NCBI GenBank assembly: GCA_902728285.1
Contig: CACVBU010001298.1
Coordinates: forward strand, 186,001 to 250,000
Length of the DNA stretch: 64,000 nt
Direction: 5' to 3'
DNA from: Clytia hemisphaerica
Lineage: Eukaryota; Cnidaria; Hydrozoa; Leptothecata; Clytiidae
Shown here: positions 1 to 11,778 of the stretch, piece by piece
How positions within the stretch are numbered: position 1 is the first letter of the stretch
How the letters are laid out: each line of letters begins with the position of its first letter
Notes under the pieces: generated by a model
Seen by the model: only the letters and a program-made list of their open reading frames with translations
What the model was told of the DNA's origin: nothing
Database searches by the model: none
Translations under genes and position numbers: made by a program

Positions 1-489
1 TATTCAAATTCTTATTTCTGTGACGTCATCAAAATCATGAAAATTGGCTGAAAAATTTTAACTCAAAAATTAATTTTGCAATGTATACAAAAACGCCGTC
101 TTTTACTCTCATCTAATTTCCGCTCTCGGGACATGCAAATGCCCGTCTTAGAACTCTTGCAAAAAAAAGGAAAATTGAAAAATTGTATTTTTACTGCTCT
201 ATTCACATACTGAATTTGAAAGATCTTCTGTGGCGTTTTTTTGCAAACTGCAAAAAACTGATTTTTGTCCCGCTTTGTCGGGACTTCAGCTTCAGTGCTG
301 GCTTGCAGCATAGGGTACAAAGTCTAAATATGTGTTTCCCGTAATTTTTGTATGAAGAGTTAGGTCTATACTGCAAGAGGAGTTTAATGTTTATTTCCTT
401 CAACCTTAATTTGGTCTAATGTCAACACCCCTTACCTAATACCAACACCCCCTTTTTATCAGCTGAAATAGATGAGGCCCCCCAGCTGC

Positions 490-725
490 ACCCCTAATCA
501 CCCCATCACGCAAAAAGATTTTCTCCATCACGCATCACGAAAATCGCTAAAATTTGTCATCACGCAAAAAATAGCAGAAAATAGCGAAAAATAGCCAAAA
601 TCACGCATCACGCCTCAAATTTTTGCCCTATCAGTGCATCACGCCAAAATCTTTATCACGGCAAAAAAATCTCTAATCACGCCATCATGCAAGAAAAAAG
701 TCCTAATCACGTCATCACGCAAACC
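490..725. repeat. ATCACGC-rich simple repeat
   Basis: The words CATCACGC and ATCACG recur irregularly more than a dozen times, separated by A-rich spacers. No ORF crosses the stretch. It looks like a degenerate minisatellite and has no obvious partner elsewhere in the window. Confidence 0.6.
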
Positions 726-966
726 GCTGCGGGGAGCTCATAGATAGAAAGGTCAAAACTATTTTTCTTTTCTGAGTGGTCAGAGGGATAATCCTTTTTC
801 ATTCAGTGATTCAAACTTTCATATTATTCCTGTCTAAAAGAAGGGTGTTGGAACTAGACAAGGGGTGTCGATATTAGACCAAGTTACGCACGGTACCTTG
901 CAAGACATGCTATTCCAAAGATTTTTGTGGAACGTTCGTTTTCATCAAAAACAGCAACAGTGTTCA

Positions 967-1616
967 GTCGGGTGTTCAAGATAAAAACTGCAATTATTGC
1001 TCTTTTCAGAAATTATTGCCGAAAACGGCAATTTTTTCAACAATGAAATGCTGAATCAGCAAAATATGTTGTCCTTTTAAGGGCAAAGATGTCAGAGGTG
1101 TTTGCAAATAGTAAAATTGCATTGAGAAAAAGGTTTTTTTGGATTTTTAATTTTAAGAGTGTAAATTTGTTTACATATGACTCGATTTTGCTATCTGCAT
1201 TTTCAACAAAAACCAGTTGAAAACAAAATCAAACGAGGCACAGTCGGCCTACTTATCGCGAGGGTGTCAAATACCATGTGTTCAATAATAAAGTCAACTT
1301 TTATTTCCAAAAACGGCAATAATTGCTGAAAAAACGGCAATTTTCATTTATTTACTTTTTTATTTAATTCTGCTGATTCAGCATTTCATCGTTGAAAAAA
1401 TTGCCGTTTTTGGCAATAATTTCCGAAAAGAGCAATAATACACCGTTTAACAGCTTCGCCATCTCCACCGTAGAGGCGGTAGGTAAAAATGCTCACTTTG
1501 GGGGAGAGTGAAGTTTCCTGTGGTTGCCAAAATCAAAACAATGGCAAATTGTTCATACGCGTGCGCAGTCGACACTGTTAAACGGTGTATTGCAGTTTTT
1601 AACATAAACACCCGAC
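967..1616. repeat. 650-bp inverted-repeat MITE with a nested inverted repeat
   Basis: The left end (GTCGGGTGTTCAAGATAAAA) is mirrored by the right end (AACATAAACACCCGAC). Further in, about 70 bp around 1010-1075 (GCCGAAAACGGCAATTTTTT, then the AATGCTGAATCAGC word) is repeated inverted at 1370-1437. A second hairpin, CCGTTTAACAG to CTGTTAAACGG at about 1443-1583, sits in the right arm and looks like a later insertion. No transposase is encoded. The rest of 1-5000 shows no convincing gene. Confidence 0.65.
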
Positions 1617-3149
1617 TGGTATTTTGGACAGCCAGTGGCCAGTGCAGTGACAGCTTATGAAAGAAAATCTCGACAGCTTGAAAGAAATCTCTACAGTTTT
1701 CGAAAGAAGTTGCATGCTGAACCTTCTCGACTTCCATATCATTGCCACTGCAAAAACCTTGGGTTAAAAGAGCTTTGGTCTGTGTGTAGAGCAGAGCTCA
1801 CAAGAAACACAAACCAAACTGTTAGATTACCTACCTTCTTGGAGTTTTGCTGTCCACGTTTTGGTCTAATTTTCGCGCTCGATTCAGTGGTTTTCCCGCC
1901 CAAAATAGTCGAGGACGATATTCATTTTGGGGATTATTCTGAAGAATTTAGAACTTGAAGACAAAAATATATACTTAATACAAACTTAAAGTAAATTTTA
2001 TACTCATGATATCATCTTTAAGCTTTTATACTATTTATTTGCAAGTATAATGTTAAAAGAAGTCTTATATATCAACTTTGCAAACAGGATTGTTAGTTTT
2101 GAGCAATCGCATTTAGTCCGTACCACTTTCGTTTTCATTTTTTTCCGAGAAATGGAAGAGGGTGTTGATACAGTCGGATTTTGTAACTTCTTAGACACTG
2201 TAAGCTTTGCAAATATTTATCGTTCTCTATTTTGTTTATGTAGCAGTAGTTTTTTTCGTCAGCTTGTTCTTTGTACTGTATCCAGTCACCAGCAGACCAG
2301 TGGGCAGTGTCCAGTGCCCCAGTCCAGTGCCAGTCTTTTTTCTCATTTTTCCGTGTTATTCTCTTTTAAGCCAGGCTCGAAACGGTGCACAGTAGGGCTG
2401 AATATATTCGAAGTGAGGCAGTAATTACTTTTGGCGTATTGGCGTAAAGAGGGGACTGACATGCGTCTTCTAATTTCGACATAGCTGTCAGCTGTAGGCT
2501 GAATATAAAATCAAACATAAACGAATACATACCAAATTTATCAATCAATCACTCATATAATATGAGAAATGTGAAGTGTTATTACTTATATTTGAAAAGA
2601 AAACTTTAACGACGTAGTAATCACTAAAAAACTAATTAGCATGCTTTCAACGAAGATGCCCAAATCACAACACTGCAACAACATTCTGCACGAGAGGAAT
2701 TTTTTAGTATAGAGCTTTTTACAGTGAACCGAAAATAATTAAAATAACCCAGTTTCCTTATGAATTTGAAAAGGGCCTGGGCGGGTGTGCTAGGTGCAGC
2801 GCCTAGAAGTTTAATGCGGCCTCTTAGCGCCTAGAGCGCGTGCTTGCAATAAACAATAAGGACAGGGAAACCAGGTCGACTAAGCCAGTGAGGCTGGAAC
2901 TTCGATTTTTGAGGATTACGATTTTACCAGTTTTTTAGCGATTTTTGCCTCGCTAACCCGAATCTTGCAACCTCTTTACCTTAAGGAAGATGGAAATTAG
3001 AGTTTTTCAGCGTCCCGAAAAAAATGCATAGCAGAAATTTTTTCATCTTCACATGATCAATTCTCAACAACAAAATACATCTTTTGGTCTTTGGGTTTGT
3101 TTCTGACGTTTTTCCTTCAAAGAATATCAATCACTTTCCTTTTCCCCTT

Positions 3150-3408
3150 GAGCGCGCGAGAAATAAATTTCTATTTCTATTATGGTTGAGTTACAGGAGG
3201 CTCTGGGAGCCCATTCTCGTAACTATAGATGCTTTGAGTAAGCATCACCGTCAGCACCTTGAACTGACTACCTAATTCCCCTCACATGGCATGGGTTGAC
3301 CCGGGCGAAGGTTTGTTCACTTGTCAAATGAACCGTTGTGAGTGGGAATCGAACCTTGGTCGCCTGTACAGGAATCAAGGTTGATGTCCACTATACCACA
3401 ACGCCTTT
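3150..3408 (-). repeat. tRNA-derived SINE-like element
   Basis: Read on the minus strand from about 3408, the sequence begins like a tRNA. GGCGTTGTGGTATAGTGGAC carries an A-box-like TGGTATAGTGG, and about 35 bases later GGTTCGATTCCCACTC is a good B box. A non-tRNA body follows and ends in an A-rich repeat near 3155-3175. The acceptor stem is not clean, so this is more likely a SINE head than a functional tRNA gene. A partial duplicate of the head (TACCACAACGTC) lies just beyond it at about 3411-3424. Confidence 0.5.
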
Positions 3409-5024
3409 TATACCACAACGTCTTTTAAAATGATTAGCTCACGTTTCCGTGCAGGCGAGTAAAGATGAGGCGGAAATCTTGCACTGAGGGTGCTACTTAG
3501 TTTCCACCCTATTTTGCTCCCACGATGGAATGGTCCAAAACAGGGTGTATTCCAAATGATAAACTATGTCGTTCTGTAAGTGTTTATTTTCTAAGAGATA
3601 CATATAGTATAGACTTTTTTTTAAAGAGGCAGCCATGTTGAATAATTATGTACTCCAGCATAAAAACAATGATACAGCCATGCATAATTTTTAAATTATG
3701 CATGATACAGTAGCCTCCCTGCAATTTCGCTGTTAAGCATGCAAGCAAACGTTTTATTGACCTAGATCTCAGTTTTAACAAATAACAATCTGGTGTGGAC
3801 TTTGCATCATTTCCACACTGGCTTGTAAGAACAAACTAAGGCTTCCATGGCCGAAAAATTAAGAAAAAGTGAAGAACATTATGTGTTTGTCATTTACTAC
3901 ATAAAGCAGGGATTTTTTAACATACTTCATCACTACAATTACAAATACTTTTTTTAGAAATTGAAATTAATAGGTTCTTATAGTCATTAGGCTGATGGTT
4001 GGCAGAGGGTTTTGTATACAAGCCCTTTTTTCAAAAACTATATAAAACTTTAGATAAAACTTACTCTCCCATTCTGTGGCTTAGTTTGGTGTTTTTCATT
4101 ATGTCAGAACCGATTTTATATTACTCTTGGCTAGTTGGCGGATGCTCAGCTAGTTGGCGGACAATTTTTAGAGAAAAAAAATCATAATCAATTTTGGTTG
4201 AGGGGTAAAATATTCAACTGATAAGATAGAGGACTCTCTTAGCTGTTCAAAACTAGTCTTTTCTTTCACTCACAAAAAATACTCTTATCAGAATCAGACT
4301 TTATGTGAGATATGGTCATTTTTGAAAAAAAAATTTGTTTTGTTCTTTTTTTCTTTTTTCATTTTTCTGTTTATTTTTTGTCAAAAAGGCGGTTATGGAA
4401 TGTCTTCATTTGAAGTGACTTCAGTGCACATATATCTAGGTTTCCAACATTTGACGACACTGGAATAGTCCCAATCATTTTCTGGCGCAAAAGTCGTCTG
4501 CCATCATTGTCGTCGTCCCATCAGTATAGCCCTAACTCTTCATATAAAATTCACGGGAAACAATGCTGCACACAAGCACTTAAGCTAAAGTGAAATTTAG
4601 AACAGCAATAGATAATGCAAATTATAGCTTTATTGTTATAATCCAGTCACCTGATTTACTAGTACTTTACTGACCAGAATCTATTAGAGAGTTTTGTTTT
4701 AATGCTTGATAACAGAATCAACTGCTCAACCTATTTTAAATGAGATATCATGACTGGAAAACTTTTTATTATTGTTCTAGTCTCATTTCTTATCTTTCTC
4801 TTTTGGCACTTAAGAGTCCTATTTTTGCCATTTTTCCTATTTTCTTATTACACCAATCTTCAGTTAGGTCAGCATGTAGCTTCTCTTAATTTTGTAGTTT
4901 GATTGAAAGTTTCTTTGTGAATGATAAAATCTAATCCTTATTCTGTGTTTAGTCTTGCCAAATTGTTACTGATATTTAATTCCCCTATTTTGATTATAGT
5001 TCTTATATATTTAATCGCTGAAAA

Positions 5025-5756
5025 ATGGAGCAGAAAAAGAGGAAACAATCATTCATTTTGGTAGAAGATCATAGAACTTGTGATCAAACTGCAGCTAAGA
5101 AGAAAAAAGAAGAAAAATATGAACTTGTTTTTTTACTAAATCTAACTCTTATAGAAATGAAAAATAGAGGACTTAATATAAAATATGGTGTTGTGTTCAG
5201 CAAAACGACTGCCGACTTTATTTATAAAAATTTAGAAAGAGAAATTGAATATGATAAAATCAGTCAAGTGAAAATTTTCGGGAAAACATTTGATGTGCCA
5301 AGAAAACAAAAAGCATACGGAGATGATGGACTAACATACACATTTTCAAATGTAACTGTACCCGCAGCACCATGGCTTCCTATCCTTAAACAACTCAAAG
5401 ATATTGTGAGTGATTTATTGAATTGTAATTTTAATTTTGTTTTGGTTAATCGGTATAAAGATGGTCAAGATTATATGGGAGAGCACCAAGATAATGAAAA
5501 GGATCTTGATAACAATGCACCAATAGCTTCATTAAGTCTTGGTCAAAACAGAGAATTTGTATTTCGTCATAAAGACTTGAAAAATGGTACAGTCAAAGAT
5601 AGTACTTTGAAGCATAAAATGATGCTTGAACATGGAAGTTTGCTTGTTATGAATAACCCAACAAATGATTTTTGGTATCATGGTTTACCAAAGAGATCAA
5701 TATCTACATGTCCTAATCCAAGGATTAATTTAACGTTTAGAAAAATGGTTATTTGA
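5025..5756 (+). CDS. ALKBH2-like DNA alkylation repair dioxygenase
   Basis: A 243-aa single-exon ORF of the AlkB-type 2-oxoglutarate/Fe(II) dioxygenases, which oxidatively remove methyl groups from 1-methyladenine and 3-methylcytosine in DNA. It resembles ALKBH2 most. After a Lys-rich N-terminus (about 1-30) comes a substrate-side segment with FGKTFDVPRKQKAYGDDG (85-102). The core VNRYKDGQDYMGEHQDNE (141-158) supplies the iron ligands His154 and Asp156. REFVFRHKD follows (176-184), then the distal ligand His219 in FWYHGLP. The 2-oxoglutarate-binding arginine motif is RINLTFRK (Arg233 and Arg239). All catalytic residues are present and the length matches the family. The Lys-rich start could serve in nuclear localisation (inference). 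Animal ALKBH2 genes usually contain introns, so the intronless form could be a retrocopy. An AATAAA lies at 5938-5943 within the duplicated downstream sequence. Confidence 0.9.
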   Translation: MEQKKRKQSFILVEDHRTCDQTAAKKKKEEKYELVFLLNLTLIEMKNRGLNIKYGVVFSKTTADFIYKNLEREIEYDKISQVKIFGKTFDVPRKQKAYGDDGLTYTFSNVTVPAAPWLPILKQLKDIVSDLLNCNFNFVLVNRYKDGQDYMGEHQDNEKDLDNNAPIASLSLGQNREFVFRHKDLKNGTVKDSTLKHKMMLEHGSLLVMNNPTNDFWYHGLPKRSISTCPNPRINLTFRKMVI

Positions 5757-5776
5757 CTATTTTATATTTTTCAATT

Positions 5777-6034
5777 TGTCTAAATTCCTTTTTAGTTAGG
5801 GTTGGCCTATTAAAGATTCATGACATTTAGATAGATAATTGTGGAGATGATTATTATAATGAACTGTCATCAGTAACTTAATTTTACAGAATTTTAAAAG
5901 CTGACTGTCTAAATTCCTTTTTAGTTAGGATAGGCCTAATAAAGATTCATGACATTTAGATCGATGATTGTGGAGATGATTATTATAATGAACTGTCATC
6001 AGTAACTTTATTTTACAGAATTTTAAAAGCTGAT
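5777..6034. repeat. 129-bp tandem duplication downstream of the ALKBH2-like gene
   Basis: Two direct copies, starting at 5777 and 5906 (period 129), begin TGTCTAAATTCCTTTTTAG and run through a shared GATTATTATAATGAACTG word. They differ at a handful of bases. The second copy reads AATAAA where the first reads TATTAAA, so the likely polyadenylation signal exists only in the distal copy. Confidence 0.85.
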
Positions 6035-6074
6035 TGAGTGGATCAATTTTTGATTTTTGATGGTAAAGTATTCC

Positions 6075-6355
6075 CTCTACTAGTCTACCCCGTAGCATGA
6101 AGGTAGAGCACCCAGCTACTGTTTGCAAGGTGTGTTCGTTCCCCAGCCGGGTCATACCAAAGATTCCCAAAATTTACCTAATGCCTCTCTGCTTGATGTT
6201 CAGCAATTACAGAGACGGATCTAGGGTAAGTGGAGAAATCCAGGGAAAGTAGTGGCGCCCTCCCCTACCTTCGGGTAGATAAATAGAGAAAAGGGAGCCT
6301 TCGCATCGCCCTCGGCTGCGGTCGCTAACTTACTTACTTTACTACTCTACCCCTG
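6075..6355 (+). repeat. tRNA-derived SINE-like element
   Basis: The head GTAGCATGAAGGTAGAGCAC followed by CTACTGTTTGCAAGG and GTTCGTTCCCC resembles the D-arm, anticodon arm and T-arm of a degraded tRNA. A GC-richer body follows (GCCCTCGGCTGCGGTC near 6308-6325) and a CTTACTTACTTTAC tail. The composition contrasts with the AT-rich flanks. Decay in the T-arm argues against a working tRNA gene. Confidence 0.5.
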
Positions 6356-6598
6356 CTTAATTTTTTATTATTATTTAAAGAAATTTAAAGAAAAAGTAAG
6401 AAAAAAAACGAGCTAGCATGAAAAAGAAACCATACAGACTTGAAATGCATATAAGTACATACATTCCACCTCAACGAGGAAACAATGAATGAAAAAGATG
6501 GATATATATGTAAAAATATATATCTAACGCTTGGAAATGGAGGTAAGCTGTCTCGATAGAAATAACTCTTGCTGTCTTTTTTTCTTCTAATTTTCCAG

Positions 6599-6730
6599 AA
6601 AATTTTGGGTGAAACTCCCTTGGCTGTTTCTTTGTTTCATAGATATATCAATTTAAGTCGTATCGGTGAGACGCACCAGAGCCAGTATGATATCGCGATG
6701 CCGTTGCTGGAAGAGCTTCAATCTTCTATG
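6599..6730 (+). other. Orphan exon-like ORF with splice sites
   Basis: A 132-base open stretch is bounded by a pyrimidine-rich tract ending TTTTCCAG and by a donor GTAAGAT. Only the phase-0 frame is open. It encodes 44 residues beginning KILGETPLAV and ending LLEELQSSM. I find no compatible upstream or downstream coding exon. A small ATG-started ORF at 6485-6542 also ends at a GTAAGC donor, but its phase would meet a stop in this exon. It may be an exon of a gene not otherwise recognisable, a decayed exon, or chance. Confidence 0.3.
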
Positions 6731-6957
6731 GTAAGATAATTTTTTTGTACCTCATTTTTTAATAATTATGTAAATTGGGTCAAAGTAAAAGTCAAAGCCT
6801 GTTCTTAAAAGTAAGGAAAAAACTCGACTCGATGATCAAGTATGCTCTCATAGTCCCTCTACATTCTTTTGAATTCAATGGAAAGAAGTCATTAAACGCT
6901 TTAATGGAATAAATTTTCGAGGGGATTAAATTTTGCGGTTGAGCTCATCCGCGAAAT

Positions 6958-7470
6958 TTTAAGGGCTCTGACCATAGCAAAAAATAAATAGTTTTCGAAA
7001 TTATTCTATCAAGAGTAATTAGCAATTTAATTACAAAAATGACGTTATGAACCTTTAAAAGACGTTAATAAAATGTTATAATTACCCTCTTTTACAAAAA
7101 GTGCTTAGTTTTAATGAGTAATTGGGCCTTGGGGTACCCCCAACGGTCGCTTGAGGTTCCGCCCCTTAACATAAATGTTTTTTACGTTTTTTCGAAGCAT
7201 TTCGTTATAAAAAATGGGATGGGGCATGGTCAGATGGTCCCGCTTGCTGAAAAATCGAAAAATTTCGAGAAAACCTCATTTTCGCCCCATTATGATGACG
7301 TCACAGAAATAAGAATCCTCAAAGTTGAAATACTTGTCTTAATCAAACTTTTTTATTGCAATTTTTATATTCAAGAATAGTTGGCCTAACAGAAAATATT
7401 TAACATGCATGCCATGGTTTTGTTGTTTACATCAGTCAGAAAAAATCATTTTATACACAACAAATATATA
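6958..7470 (+). repeat. GGGCTCTGACCATAG MITE, partial copy
   Basis: It begins TTAAGGGCTCTGACCATAG, identical to the left end of the complete element at 53732-54442. It shares internal words with that copy, including AATGACGTTATGAAC, AGTGCTTAGTTTTAATG and GTTTACATCAGTCAGAAAA. The right end is missing, because a different MITE begins at about 7466. No transposase is present. Confidence 0.65.
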
Positions 7471-7862
7471 AGCAAGTAATTTATAAGCAAGTGTCTGCCC
7501 CTTGGTCAGGCTCGTGTATGCTTAAGCTTTTAAAGCATCCACGCAGAGTCTATGTGCTTACGAATTCAAATGCTTACAATTCACCCAGAGCCAAATTTTT
7601 GGAAAATCTCAGAAATTTTGTAAACATTTCATTCAAAAAAGGTTCAGATTTGGGGACCAGTAGAATGTGGCTAATTGTGGAAGGTTTATTTTTTTATTTG
7701 AAGACCACTTCTAAATCCCCTCTAAATCTTTTAGAACAGAAAAAATTGACTAGAAAAATATTGTAGGCTAGCATATATGCTTACGTTATGCTTAGGAAAT
7801 CTGCAAATTTGAGCCTTCATATATGCTTATAAGCGTTATGCTTATAAAAAACATGTATGCAT
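7466..7862. repeat. ATAAGCA-type MITE
   Basis: The terminal word TATAAGCAAG at the left is matched by GCTTATAAAAAACATG at the right. GCTTA and ATGCTTA words recur inside (CGTATGCTTAAGC, ATGCTTACAATTC, ATATGCTTACGTTATGC). It belongs to the same superfamily as the elements at 24884-25165 and 30235-30512. Confidence 0.5.
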
Positions 7863-8874
7863 GTAGATCCCTTAAGATTTCGCGGGGATTTAATCATTCG
7901 AGCTACTTTAACAAAGCTACTTTCCTCGAATCAATAGTATCTTCCTTTATCGAGAAGAGCACTCCTTTGCACTTGTTTAAAAATTATTTAGAACAAGAAG
8001 GTTGGTACCCTTTTTTATTATAAGAGCCAGTAAATTTTTGCTGAGGCTTGGCTGTTCTTATTATTTTGGCACTTTGAACCTGAAATTGTTCTTTTTTATT
8101 GAACTTGAATTTTAGGCCTTACATCCTATTTCTGCTACTTTGAATTTTAAATCGCTTGAAATTCAGCGATTCCAGGGTTAACATTGTTCTTAAATTTATT
8201 TTACCGTTAGGCGGGTTCGCACCCTCAGGGTTCCTATGGATTGTTTTTCAATAAAAAAGAGTGTACAATTGTAGGCAAAAGGTCTGAAGACTTTTCAAAA
8301 AATTTCCCAAAGGTACCAAAAACAGCCTTTTTCACACTTTTCCCAAAATGAACCACAAGAGCGGTTATTTCATAGAAAGTATCCTAACGACTTTAGTCTA
8401 TGATATTTGGACAAATGACTGATCAAATAAAAAACCATTAGCTCCAGTTGGCTCTGGTAAAAATGGGTTTTCAGAGCTTTTTGAATGGATTTTCGTAGTC
8501 CATGATTATACTGGCAGGACTTTTACAACAAAAAAGTATCCACTAATAGCTTTTGCAGATCACTTGGAGCTCCTGTGCCTGCGCTAGAAAACGCGAAATA
8601 TCTTTCTCTTTTCTTGAGATTTGTGACTTGTCCAATTGTATTGATAAAATACTTTATCCAGGCTCAGGACCCTATTGTTTTTCTATTCTATTAAAAAGCT
8701 TACTTATTTTTAATTGCCTTAAAAGATTTACAAAGAGGAATAGTAAAAATCTTAAGAAATTTTCAACTTTAATCCTTTTCATCTGCAGCTTTAATCCTTT
8801 TCACAGAATTTGGTGTGTTGTTTCCTTCTTCACAAGTCATTAGTACGCATTAATTATATCATAATTCTTTCATT

Positions 8875-8974
8875 ACCCAGCTGGCACACAACGTTATTTT
8901 AACGTTTGTCTAACGTTCAAAACGTTCATATTACGTTAGATGAACGTTGAAACAACGTCGTGTGCTAGCTGGGT
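8875..8974. repeat. 100-bp palindromic MITE (ACCCAGCTGGCAC type)
   Basis: A near-perfect palindrome runs from ACCCAGCTGGCACACAACG at the left to CGTCGTGTGCTAGCTGGGT at the right. AACGTT words fill the interior. Related copies lie at 55425-55519 and at the right window edge (63932-64000). Confidence 0.8.
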
Positions 8975-9327
8975 ATGCCATAATCTATTCTACCTAGACT
9001 TTCTTAAAGAATTCGAGACGTGTCTAAAAGCGTTTAAAGTTGTAAAATGGATTTATCATAATAACTCGTAATAACCCTAGTGTCGTTTGAGATAATCTTC
9101 AATTTGATTATAATATTAATCTCATAACCGATCACCATTAGCATTACAAAGGCATATGGATTATCTGAAAGGCTTTTGCTTTTCCAATCCAATTCCAATT
9201 CGAGTGCTGGGTACTACAATTCGGTGCATCTGATTGGCTTGTTGTTTTTTTTAATTGATTTCCCTGTAAGAGAATTTCTGCTTTGCTAAATATGAGGTTC
9301 TGCCGTTTTTCCCATTTCACTTTACCG

Positions 9328-9690
9328 TGAAACTAGTGAAACAGCTTAGAGGGGTCTTTTGGCTATAGATAGTACTTGAGAATCCGTGAAACTGGTGAAA
9401 CAGCTTAGAGGGGTCTTTTGGCTATAGATATGTACATGAGAATCCGTGAAACTGGTGAAACTGGTGAAATAGCTTAGAGGGGTGTTTTGGCTATAGATAG
9501 TACTTGAGAATCCGTGAAACTGGTGAAAAAGTTTAGAGGGGTCTTTTGGCTATATGTACTTGAGAATCCGTGAAACAGCCTACAGGGTCTTTTGGCTATA
9601 GATAGTACTTGAGAATCCGTGAAACTGGTGAAACTAGTGAAACTAGTGAAACAGCTTAGAGGGGTCTTTCGACTATAGATATGTACTTGA
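9328..9690. repeat. Tandem repeat of about 60-70 bp (GTGAAACTGGTGAAACAG)
   Basis: About five to six direct copies contain GTGAAACTGGTGAAACAG, then TTAGAGGGGTCTTTTGGC, TATAGATAGTACTTGAGAAT and CC. Copy lengths vary because the GTGAAACTG word is itself duplicated in some units. No ORF runs through it. Confidence 0.85.
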
Positions 9691-9739
9691 GAATCCGATG
9701 TTTCGCGTGTATCGATTTCAATTCTTCTCGTTATACACC

Positions 9740-10425
9740 TGTGAGACAGATCACAGCCCCGGTGGTAGTTTTTCCCACAGTGGGGATGAAAATCTTTATC
9801 GGAATCCCTAGCAATTCTATTGTTCCCTGTTCAAAAGTTACAGTGGGGTTGTTTTTTTAGTGCAATTTTTTCCATTGAATTTCAAGTGGGGATAAAATAA
9901 AAGTCAATTTCCCAGTGGGGATGAACTTGTTGGGTATTTTTTCAACCGGGGATGAAATTTTGGGCGAGTTTTTCATTTGGGCTGGGGTGCCAGCCGGTCT
10001 GTGTTACACAGGGGTGTTGTTATCAAAACAAGTAATGCTTCTATTGTCTTGGCTTTCAATGCGAAAGCAATAGTGAATTACCAGAAAATTTCAATTTTTT
10101 ACCCTCTGGACACGTGTTTTACCCAAAAGACAAGCATCAAATCGACCCCCTGGACATTAAAATTTACTATTCACTTATTCACTTATTCACCTCTGTACAC
10201 CTCCTTCTCACAGACCCGGCAGGATTTTTTTCAGCCAGTGGGGATAAAAATTACGGACTGAATCTCGATGGGGATTGATATTCCCATATTTTTCATGGCA
10301 TGGGAAAAATAGCATAATGTTTTTCAGTGGGAACAAAAATTAGAGGAAAATTTTCCACTGGGGACGATATTTTGGCCAATTTTTCTTGTTGAGAAATAGT
10401 CCTAGTGGGTCTGTGAGAAGATGGT
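9740..10425. repeat. Two MITE-like copies with CACAGACCC/GGGTCTGTG ends
   Basis: Two elements lie back to back (about 9740-10015 and 10206-10425). The second begins CTCACAGACCCGGC and ends GGGTCTGTGAGAAG. Both are filled with CAGTGGGGATGAAA-like words. Related copies are at 20345-20592, 21985-22225 and 22637-22860. No gene is visible from 7.9 to 10.9 kb. Confidence 0.65.
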
Positions 10426-10964
10426 GTCTCTATGATCTCATCGGGTTTTTTTCTGGAAAAGCTTCTTACCCAACTGCTTTATTTCTCTGGACGTTCGAGA
10501 AGTACTTTTGGCTTTCTTCATACAGCATTTCTAAAAAACTTTTATAATCAAGCGCTTGTATTATAAAATTTTCTTTGTAAGAGTGCTTTTGCGCGTACTT
10601 TGTGCAATGTATTATTATTAAAGTAGGCAGAGAGGTCTGCTTTGCTCAAAGACGGGTATTGGTTGCCTGAATAAGTCATTTTTGTTATTTAAAATTCGAT
10701 GAATTTAAAAGTGAATTTCCCACTCAAAAGTCTACTTAAAACTTGAAGCAGGAAACCTAAAACAAGGAAATCATGATAATCATAATCTGGCACCCAATGA
10801 AATTTTAAATCTAATTATGAAATAGACGGCGCTTTTGGGTTTATCCCCGTCTAATCTTTTAACCCTGGTTAATTTACTGGTTATTTTGGTCAAAAACAAA
10901 GCTCTTTGTTGTCTAATTTGAAAAACAATGAAACGCAAAAAGTATAAGTACCCATCAAATTTTG

Positions 10965-11052
10965 TCAATTGGTCATTCAAAAGCAACCTTGGGGAAAAAG
11001 TGAACCAATACAGAGCACTGAAGAACAAAGGAACTAACTTGACTTTTTAAGG
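10965..11052 (+). other. Candidate non-coding first exon of the cationic peptide gene
   Basis: A strong donor, AAG|GTAAGTAAA at about 11052, follows a TATA-like AAGTATAAGT (about 10938-10947) and a TCATTC initiator-like word near 10972. The next good acceptor downstream is the one opening the coding exon at 11984. I infer a 5' untranslated exon spliced over a roughly 930-bp intron. The transcription start is a guess from spacing. Confidence 0.35.
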
Positions 11053-11115
11053 TAAGTAAATTGAAACTGTTTATATTGAACTATTTTGGATAAGCCGAAA
11101 CCTACTAAACATTTT

Positions 11116-11292
11116 ACAGTAGAGTCTCTTTAACTCGAACATCTTAACTCGAATGTTTATCATAAACTCGAACAAGTTTTCTCGCCCCTTTTGTTAACAA
11201 TGCGTTATAAACCTTATTTCATAACTAAAACTTTCCTTGACTCGAATAAATATGTGAACCACGTGAGTGTTCGAGTTACGGAGACTCAACAT
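11116..11292. repeat. pogo/Tigger-like MITE
   Basis: The left end CAGTAGAGTCTCTTTAACTC and right end GAGTTACGGAGACTC form terminal inverted repeats of the type carried by pogo-like elements, with TA-rich flanks. It lies in the presumed first intron of the cationic peptide gene. Related copies are at 51113-51287, 53300-53362 and 60600-60760, and downstream of each coiled-coil ORF. Confidence 0.55.
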
Positions 11293-11296
11293 ATAC

Positions 11297-11778
11297 ATAG
11301 TGTCCTCCAGGGTTTGTTCCCCCCACCAAATTCTTGATTTTTTTAAATCTCCCCCCTCTTTTTTTCCCCCTATGACTTTTCAGTTTTTTAGTTCCCCCCC
11401 CCCCTCATTTTTGCTTTCCCCCCAGAAAATTCAGAAAATATCATTCCCCCCCCATATACCCGTATAAATTTCTCAAATTTCAACCTGACACAGACGTAAA
11501 ATCTTGCTGCAAAAGGAATACTAAACAAAATAGAACGAAAATTGGTTAATTTTCGATCATGATCTAATCACATGATATCATGTGGACTGACCTTGGTTGC
11601 TGAAGATAAAATTTAAGTGATTTCACACTTCCCCCCACCACATTTTCCAACTATCGATGTTTTCCCCCTCTTTTTTTCCCCCCTTTACTATTCAAATTTT
11701 CATTTCCCCCCCTCACCCATTCAAAACTGGAAAATTGATTCCCCCCCCCTTTATAAAGGGGGGGGGAGGACACTATGA
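11297..11778. repeat. Poly-C-rich MITE
   Basis: Terminal inverted repeats CATAGTGTCCTCC and GGAGGACACTATG flank an interior of C-runs (CCCCCC with TTTTT spacers). It lies in the presumed first intron of the cationic peptide gene. No coding sequence. Confidence 0.75.

Noticed and set aside
2050..2424. 124-aa plus-strand ORF
   Set aside because: Phe/Ser-rich translation of repetitive sequence (AGTCCAGTGCC words near 2280-2330), no motif, no splice support.
3330..3408. Functional tRNA gene on the minus strand
   Set aside because: A and B boxes are good, but the acceptor stem does not pair cleanly and the sequence runs into a SINE-like body with an A-rich tail.
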